A stretch of DNA of 64,000 nucleotides. Origin: Chiua virens. Its lineage: Eukaryota > Basidiomycota > Agaricomycetes > Boletales > Boletaceae. Below the pieces are notes generated by a model that did not search any database, was not told the DNA's origin, and was given only the letters and a program-made list of their open reading frames with translations. Each line of letters begins with the position of its first letter. The first letter of the stretch is position 1. Below are positions 57,656 through 64,000 of the stretch, piece after piece. The stretch spans positions 310,001-374,000 of the forward strand of contig JAHNUO010000028.1 in the NCBI GenBank assembly GCA_019787685.1, given 5' to 3'. A program made the position numbers and the translations under genes.

Positions 57656-58386
57656 TGTTACAATTTCTTTCTTTCGTCTCACTTGTACTTCTTCACTACA
57701 CTCGATACCTAGGTATCCTCGTACGTTCATCTGTACGCGTTCCCTTTTACCTTTGTAACTCCGCACCGGCATCACCCGGTGCTTACGTTCCTCTTTTCTC
57801 GTCATCATCCGATGGCATCGTACTTACTCATTCTATTCTCGTCATCATCCGATGGCTTCGCATTTGTCATTTCATCTTCATCATCGTCCGCTGCCATCGC
57901 ATCGTACAATTCCTCCTTTTGATTACTGCGCACTCCTTTTGGCCCTTTTGCCCTTCCGCTCTTCTGGCCTTCCCCTTTTAGTTACTTGGTCCGTGCGCAG
58001 TTCTCGTAGTTTAAATACCTCGCAGCGATACTCCTGTACTCTAGTCTTGATCTCCGCAATCTAGCTGAGTATCTCTGCTCCACTCGCCACAGCACCTGTG
58101 ACCACTCGACCAGGGACTTCTCTCGACATCCCTTGACCACACACTCGGACTCATCGTAGTCAACCCTCGAACCTTGACCGTCCCTCGGGTATAGATTCCC
58201 AAACGGACAATTCTCAGCAACGCCTGAGTCTCCACTCGTCTCTCTGGTAGCAATCCGCTGACCAGAACTCCTTGTTTGACTCTTCAGCGCACCACGTATC
58301 AAGTGGTGGTTGTTTGAGTTATCGCAGCCACTTGATACTTGGCGCTTTTGCGGCTACATTAGGTCCTACCTGGAACTATCGTAACA
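57656..58386 (+). repeat. Solo LTR (family B) B5, CpG-rich
   Basis: Begins TGTTACAATTTC, ends ACTATCGTAACA, 731 bp, exact duplication AGTTC at 57651-57655 and 58387-58391. TTTAAATACC near 58010 is the TATA region. It retains most CpGs that B2-B4 have lost. The host frame rejoins as MHEF-KLRVW. Confidence 0.92.
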
Positions 58387-60652
58387 AGTTCAAGCTCAGG
58401 GTGTGGAAGGCAACTCTTACCCACTTGCTTCAAATCTTGTATGCCTACGGTCACCAAACAATTCAAGCACTTAATGAACGGTAAGCTGCTTGCAAATATA
58501 CTACAGCACTTCAACTTCAACCCTGGGCCACTCACACTAGGTATTGCAAGATACCAACTTTTGGTCATGACACGATTTGGAATGTCTCAGGGCTAACAAA
58601 GCTTGCAGCTCGCAACTTTGAAGACCTCCTTCAGGTCAGTGCTATAACTTTTTCCTCATTGTTTCCAAGACTAATAAATGGCTGATATCACTAGTGCTCG
58701 ATGCCAGTATTCGAATGTCTTCTTCCTGAACCATTCAACACTGTCATTCTCGATCTTCTTTTTGAACTCACAACATGGCACACATTCAGAAAGTTGTGTC
58801 TACATACAGAGACTACTCTTAACGACCTCAACAATTGTACGACTCGCCTTGGAAAGGCTCTGCACAAATTTCGGAGTGATGTAGGTGGCAAGTTTCGTAC
58901 ATTTGACCCACCGTGGGAGTCAGCTGCGCATTCTCGCTGACAGGCAAAGGGCAAGCAGAAGCAGAAGAGTAGCGAAAAATCGGAAGCTAATTCCTCAAAG
59001 CAACGAACTTTCAACCTATCAACATACAAGCTTCATGCACTTGGCGACTATGTACAATCCATCTGGCTTTTTGGGATGACTGATAATTACTCGACACAGG
59101 TGGTGGGTACAGTAGCTTATGCTCAGACCTTGGAATCAGTTGCTTATGACATACAGGGAGAGCTTGAACACCGTCAGGTGAAACACTTCTATCCACAAAC
59201 GAATAAAATCAAGTTCACACAGGGTATTGCAAGGCAACAATACCAGGAACACCTGCTCCATAGGTTGCAAGACATTGAACAGCACCGTGGGCAGGACAGT
59301 TCCAAGGGTGGCCAAGATGGAACCCCTTTTTTGCATTTCATCAACCAAGATCCACTCCCGCATTGCGCTCCCAACACTCATTATCAAGTATCTGCTTCTC
59401 AACAACATTACTGGGATATCTCCGAGTGGTGTGGGAAGAATCGGGATGACCCTGCATTGAAGGTTTGGATGGGAATTGAGCTGGAGTGATGAGGTTCTCA
59501 TGACGTCCACAGGATTTCCTACCTAAACTCAAGAATCACCTCCTGGCGTGTTTGACAGGCAGCGAATACAATGGTGATGAGACAGAATTCACTGCGCATC
59601 AATGGAATACGATTAGCTTTGTCCATAACTGAATCTACCATCACAAGGTGCTTCGGGTCAACTATACGACGTATGATTTACGCCGAGCCCAGGATGCTCT
59701 CAACCCACACACACATGCTGACATTATGGTTCTTGCCCATGAGGATGATGATGAGCACCCCCATCCATATTGGTATGCCCAGATTGTTGGAATTTTCCAC
59801 GTGAATGTTCGCTATCAGGCAAAGGTTAGGCACATGGATGTCCTCTGGGTTCGATGGTTGGCACGGTGCATGGATGCTACATCAATCTGGGCCAGGAAAC
59901 GGCCTCTGCGCATTGGATTCTACGATAGCAACGATCCATCTGCATTCGGCTTCCTCAATCCTGAACTGATCATACGAGGTGTTCACCTCATCCCTGCATT
60001 CACATACGGACAAACATCAATGCTGCTATCACATTTGATTGCCTATCAGCCGTCAGAGAAGCACAAGGACTGGGAATGGTACTACGTCAACATGTAAGTA
60101 CAGAAAAGACAGTTTACAAATTTTGTTTATAAAACTATCTACAGCTTCGCTGATCGGGACATGTTTATGCGGTATCGCGGGGGCACTGTGGGGCACAAGA
60201 CAATGCAGGAGGAGACTAAATGTCTTCTCGATGATCGTGATGAACTGGATAAGATTCCTTTCGAGCTGGAAAGCGAGCGAGACCAGAAGACCGGAAGCGA
60301 CTCGGACATGGAGATGGGTAGTGAAGACTTTGATGATGGCAAAGATATGGTGGCAGGCGAACATGAGACCGGAGAAAGTGACATCGAGGATGACGGAAGT
60401 GATGAAGTCGATGAAGTCGATGATGATGATGACGGAGGTGATGATGCGACAGCTTATCCAGGGCTATCTGCTTTGCTGGCAGACGGTGAGCTTCTAGATG
60501 AAATGGAAGAGTTTGGCTATACAGGGTTAGATCAGGTTGTGCAGGAGGAACCTGAAGAGCGGCATTACCATGGTGAAGATGACCTGGGTGCTGAGGACGG
60601 CGAGAATGAACAGTGGGACAACTTGGAGGTGGATCCCCTAGCTTACCTGTAA

Positions 60653-61045
60653 CTTGAACGTCTTGCTGCTTATGTATACACCTTGCATGGTCGGGCAACA
60701 CCTTGCGAGATGAGGCTAGGGCTTGCAAGGCCATGAAAACCTTGCAAGCCCTGGTAAGCCGATCGTATAAATCTTACATGGTCGGGCAATGCCTTGCAAG
60801 ACGAGGCTAAGGCTTGCAAGGCCATGAGAACCTTGCAAGCCCTAGCCAGATTTTATTTTTTTTGCTGATGACACACGGCAGGCATTACCACTGAGGATTT
60901 GTCCATGCCCAACGATTTTTCCGACCTTGAGTTAGCATATCATGCCTTGTGTAAACTACCCGAATCTGGTGCCAAATGATGAAGGATTGACTTCCTCTGT
61001 ATACCCTGGGTCGACTCAGGCGCTGCGTTGCTATATTATACGGTA
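60653..61045. repeat. Right subterminal repeats of Plavaka-1 and short flank
   Basis: A 91-bp unit starts at 60675 and again at 60766 (CATGGTCGGGCAA, then CTTGCAAGGCCATGA and ACCTTGCAAGCCC). The rest to 61045 holds no gene I can support. Confidence 0.7.
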
Positions 61046-61292
61046 TGTTGGAAATCAACGATACATTGTATTAGCACAAATACGAGCAAACCAAGCTCGG
61101 CCAATGAGTCACCCATCACAAAGACTCAGCTTATACATCGTCATGAATTATTCAGCTTACAAAGTCGTGCATATCGCTGAACGTATATAATGTCGACCTG
61201 TATGAAGGGGAAACAAGAATAGTCTTCTCCCCGGCCCTCACAAGGGCTCACTCTGTCTGATCTAAGTCACTCGCGCACCTCGTCTGACGACA
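61046..61292 (+). repeat. 5' LTR of Copia-2
   Basis: 247 bp, TGTTGGAAATC to CTGACGACA, with TG/CA ends like Copia-1 and a TATATAA promoter box at about 61183. Followed at once by the primer site. Confidence 0.85.
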
Positions 61293-61304
61293 GGTTATGA
61301 GCCC
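61293..61304 (+). promoter_or_regulatory. Primer binding site of Copia-2
   Basis: GGTTATGAGCCC, identical to the Copia-1 site and complementary to the initiator tRNA-Met anticodon arm. Confidence 0.82.
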
Positions 61305-61341
61305 CATGCTCTGACCTAGACCAGACCAATTATCACACGCT

Positions 61342-62454
61342 ATGAATCCTTCTCAGCCAGCAGCGCCGGCACCAGCACAGCCACTACCCCCCTTCGGCGT
61401 ATCTAATCAACTTCCACCCATCAGTACCATTACTGCTCTCCCGCCGGCACCCATTGCCACACCATCTTCAAATCCTACCACCGTATTACCGGCTACCACG
61501 CCATCAGTTCCAACTTACACTGCCACGCCCGCTATCACCTTCGCGAAAAATGAAAAACTCACCGAACAAAATTGGATCGCGTGGAAGATGCGTATCACCG
61601 TTATTCTGAAGCATAAGGGAGTTTGGGACGTCGTAACCGACGAGACTCCCAAGCCCCCAGGTTCCGAAACTGATCCCACCGTTGTCCAATGGACAGGACG
61701 AGACTTAGCCGCACGCGCGCAATTCGTCGTTTCGCTCACCAACGAGCAAGTCCTCCACGTCGCTGACTGCGATACTGCAGCCCAGATGTGGCAAGCGCTG
61801 CGCACCATCCACAAACCCTCGCACGTCCATCTCGGACAGTATACTGTTGGTATGCTCTGGCACATGCGTGCCCATGACGACACCGACATCTCCGAGCATA
61901 TCAACGAGCTCTCTCGTATCCGCCAAACCCTTATCCAGAATGGACAAAAAGTCGACATCGACGAGTTCAGGAATGTCCTCCTCGAGACAGTCCCACATTC
62001 CTGGGACCCATTCATCTCCACGCTTGCTGCACAGGACAGCACCAAAGCGCTGACAATTAATCAGCTTAAAACAAAGCTGACCGAGGAGTACCAACGACGT
62101 AAGCGCCATAAGGAGAAAGAAATGGCCGATAGTGGCTACTCCGTGTCTACGTCATCCCCAAAGAAACCCTGCGCGATCTGTGGTCGAACGAATCACATCA
62201 CCGCGAATTGTTACTACAAAGGGAAAAATGTCCCTAAATGTGACATCTGCGGGAAGATGGGCCACAACGCAGAGAAGTGTTGGAAAACCCCAAGAATAAG
62301 GGGAAAGGGCGCGTTAATAAGATGCGCAACGACAAAGGAAAAAGGAATCCTGCGTCGAATTCTGGTAACGGAAAAGGTAGAGCTCGCGCAAATGTCGCTG
62401 AGCAGGAATCGGGTAGCGATGAGGAACTCGGAAAGAGCTTCAGCGCACATGTAA
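61342..62454 (+). CDS. Copia-2 Gag (zinc-knuckle nucleocapsid), frame leaves homology near 62284
   Basis: The 370-codon frame starts at ATG 49 bp after the LTR. A proline/alanine-rich leader is followed by the UBN2-like Gag domain (TEQNWIAWKMRITVILKHKG, QMWQALRTIHKPSH, HINELSRIRQTLIQNGQ), a lysine-rich stretch and two cysteine arrays, CAICGRTNHITANC and CDICGKMGHNAEKC (CX2CX4HX4C). Gag forms the particle that packages the RNA. Similarity to Copia-1 Gag follows to the last knuckle (EKCW), then jumps to the -1 frame (NPKNKGK, like NPLNKG in Copia-1). The last 56 codons of this frame are therefore probably not native. Confidence 0.88.
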   Translation: MNPSQPAAPAPAQPLPPFGVSNQLPPISTITALPPAPIATPSSNPTTVLPATTPSVPTYTATPAITFAKNEKLTEQNWIAWKMRITVILKHKGVWDVVTDETPKPPGSETDPTVVQWTGRDLAARAQFVVSLTNEQVLHVADCDTAAQMWQALRTIHKPSHVHLGQYTVGMLWHMRAHDDTDISEHINELSRIRQTLIQNGQKVDIDEFRNVLLETVPHSWDPFISTLAAQDSTKALTINQLKTKLTEEYQRRKRHKEKEMADSGYSVSTSSPKKPCAICGRTNHITANCYYKGKNVPKCDICGKMGHNAEKCWKTPRIRGKGALIRCATTKEKGILRRILVTEKVELAQMSLSRNRVAMRNSERASAHM

Positions 62455-64000
62455 ATATTTCTACTGAGGGCGAAATGTCAATGGCCAATGAAGCCGATTT
62501 TTCTGCTTACTCGTGGATTCTCGATTCCGGTGCGACCACATATATGTGCGCACAAATGGAGGCATTCGTAATATATCAAGCGATACCTCATAAAATTGTC
62601 AAGGGACTCGGAGACAAACCTCTCATTGCACGCGGACAAGGAACTGTGATACTGCAGACACGCGTGAATAACCATGAGTATATTTTACGCCTAACGCGCG
62701 TACTCCATGTCCCTGAAGCCCGACAAAGTCTTGTCTCTATCGGGCGCATCGATAGCGCAGGTGGCAACGTCGTATTTGAAGGCGGCCAGGCATTCCTGCG
62801 TGATGCAAACAATAAGAATCTTGCCGTTGCAACCCTATCAAATGGATTGTATTACCTTGATGCTCGAAACACTCCCCATTCCGTTGCCAATGTGGCACAA
62901 AGCTTAAAAATCAAGCGGACCTGGACATGGGAAGAGTGGCATCGACGATTAGGACATATCGACATAAGCGGACTACGCAACCTACATGGGAAGAACCTCG
63001 TAGACGGCTTCTCATTGCAGGACAGTCCACAGGACTTCGAATGCGAAGCCTGTATAAAAGCAAAAACAGAACGGCAACCTGTACCTAAAATAAGTACACA
63101 CCGTGACCGAAAACCGGGTGAACTTACCCATACCGATGTCTGGGGACCTGCGAGAAATGCATCCCTGCAAGGATACCGGTACTACGTATCGTTTATTGAC
63201 GATGCGACGAGAAACTGTAAAATCAGTTTCATGAAAACCAAAGATGAAACACCTGCAAAGGTGAAACAATACCTGGCGTACATCGAACGTCAGAACTCGC
63301 TTTCGCCAAAGGCGATACGAGCTGACAATGGACGTGAGTACATCAATAAAGACTTACGGACGTGGTGCCTAGATCGTGGACTTGAGATCCAAACGACAGC
63401 ACCATATACACCAGAACAAAACGGCGTCGCTGAACGCTGGAATAAAACCGTCGTCGAATTAGGGCGCTCCATGTTATTTGCGCGCAACCTACCCAATGAA
63501 TTGTGGCCAGAAGCTATAAGCCATGCCACATATATTCGAAACCGGGCCTATTCGAAAGCCGTACCAGATAAAACGCCTCACGAGAAATGGTCAGGACAAC
63601 GTCCTGACATCTCGTCTCTCCAGGAATTCGGACATCCTGTTTGGATTCTCAACCAGGAATTGAATCCATCGAAATTAGAGGCAAAGACACGGCAACATAC
63701 CTTCATCGGGTATGAAGACGGCCCAAGGGCGATAAAATACCATGACAGTCTGAAAAAGACAGTCAAAGTTAGTCGTGAATACCGGTGGCCAATGAACGCA
63801 TCCCCACATACAACCGGACAACGGTTTGAGGGGGAGGATGGTGAAAAGGTCAAACCTCCATCCGATGCGCGTGACCAAACTGGCACGAAAAGAAAAGAAA
63901 TTGACGATGCCGATTTAAGAGCTAATAAACGTCAAAAGAAGGACAAGTCAGAGAACTCACCTTCATCCGATATGCCCCATCAAATGCGATCAGATGGGAA
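62286..64000 (+). CDS. Copia-2 Pol: protease and integrase, open to window end
   Basis: Frame -1 to gag, open from about 62286 to the end. Protease has the intact SWILDSGATTYMC catalytic site. Then come LVSIGRIDSAGG, HRRLGHIDISGLRNLHGKNL with CEACIKAK (HHCC zinc site), and an integrase core with all three acidic residues: THTDVWGP, IRADNGREY and PEQNGVAERWN. The C-terminal part has HEKWSGQRPDISSLQEFGHP, WILNQELNPSKLEAK and a charged linker (KRKEIDDADLRANKRQKKDK). Reverse transcriptase lies beyond the window. No stop or damaged catalytic residue is seen, in contrast to Copia-1. Start of translation depends on gag: a single polyprotein after one A is restored, or frameshifting. Confidence 0.9.

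Larger units (their letters stand above)
53490..60652 (+). pseudogene. Plavaka-type transposase of Plavaka-1, interrupted
   Basis: N-terminal part 53490-54843: RRPKWPTRLPK, ADLTYWLLTESDAFDLFHQY, HLMSWFYNASSSKFLGDLDQ, AIMLWSDSTHLANFGNAALW (first catalytic Asp region) and LAHHLAYIPK. After a Helitron insertion it resumes near 57015 with LMHCKQEVMQAVWKFLLNVD and FPRIFTYAADYPEK, then LGRCPCPRCLINKDKIDRLG, MLVPDFMHEF, [solo LTR], KLRVWKATLTHLLQILYAYG, LLPEPFNTVILDLLFELTTW, LEHRQVKHFY, and the end VNYTTYDLRRAQDALNPHTH to DRDMFMRYRGG plus an acidic tail to 60652. The final intron (60097-60143) is normal. Stops (for example CGA-to-TGA before FQDML) and shifts are few compared with Plavaka-2, but the insertions make it inactive. 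Confidence 0.85.
50280..60870 (+). mobile_element. Plavaka-type DNA transposon (Plavaka-1), with insertions
   Basis: Two divergent genes (DUF6698-like on minus, transposase on plus) lie between subterminal arrays of CTTGCAAGG words at about 50288-50520 and 60660-60850. Near the ends AAATAAAATC(T) stands next to such a word on both sides in inverted orientation. Exact termini and target duplication are not resolved. A Helitron fragment and a solo LTR lie inside. Confidence 0.6.
61046..64000 (+). mobile_element. Ty1/Copia retrotransposon, 5' part, young (Copia-2)
   Basis: 5' LTR (61046-61292), primer site, gag, protease, integrase and start of the linker to reverse transcriptase; it runs off the window. 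High CpG and a pol frame without any stop for 1.7 kb show a recent insertion. Left flank CGGTA (61041-61045) is the expected target duplication, to be matched outside. Confidence 0.92.

Noticed and set aside
60942..61190. 82-codon frame crossing the left edge of Copia-2
   Set aside because: It runs from flank into the LTR, so it cannot be an evolved gene.

Overview
The window looks like transposon-dense DNA of a mushroom-forming fungus (Basidiomycota, probably Agaricomycetes). The evidence is 44-67 bp GT-AG introns, Plavaka, KDZ and Tnp2-type transposases, hAT elements, a chromodomain Ty3/Gypsy element, Ty1/Copia elements, DUF6532- and DUF6698-like companion genes, and a TET/JBP-type oxygenase. 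I see no rRNA, tRNA or CRISPR. Most coding sequence is decayed by stops, frameshifts and C-to-T type changes. CpG-rich, fresher stretches are 1-1000, 43552-44437, 54930-56920, 57656-58386 and 61046-64000. All family names come from recognised motifs, not from searches.

Layout. 1-895: end of a KOW-domain gene. 1691-7313: complete but dead Copia element (minus) with exact 5-bp target duplication. 7625-9709: decayed RecQ-like helicase. 11281-13880: unrecognised gene cut by a solo LTR. 13950-26415: Tnp2-type transposase split by a solo LTR and by a 10.6-kb chromovirus (15523-26136) that holds a hAT element, a non-autonomous hAT and further LTRs. 26660-27740: dense GGCC-motif cluster. 28194-29325: apparently intact three-exon TET/JBP-like dioxygenase gene. 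29388-30430: two small minus-strand open genes. 30560-32160: KDZ transposase C-terminal half. 32161-36970: hAT fragment, then a casein-kinase-1-like pseudogene broken by a three-deep nest (LTR in LTR, Tc1/mariner in that).

36900-45050: a Plavaka-type transposase (plus) with a divergent DUF6532-like gene (minus), cut by four solo LTRs. 45757-49872: fragments of host genes (complex I 23-kDa subunit, family-X DNA polymerase) and little else. 50280-60870: a second Plavaka-type element with a divergent DUF6698-like gene, subterminal repeats, a Helitron fragment and a solo LTR. 61046-64000: 5' part of a young Copia element, open through the window end.

Together the window records repeated nested insertion. 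For most solo LTRs, removing the LTR and one target duplication rejoins the interrupted reading frame, so order of insertion can be read directly. The features that stand out against this decay are the open TET/JBP-like oxygenase gene beside KDZ sequence and the repeated head-to-head pairing of Plavaka transposases with small companion proteins.
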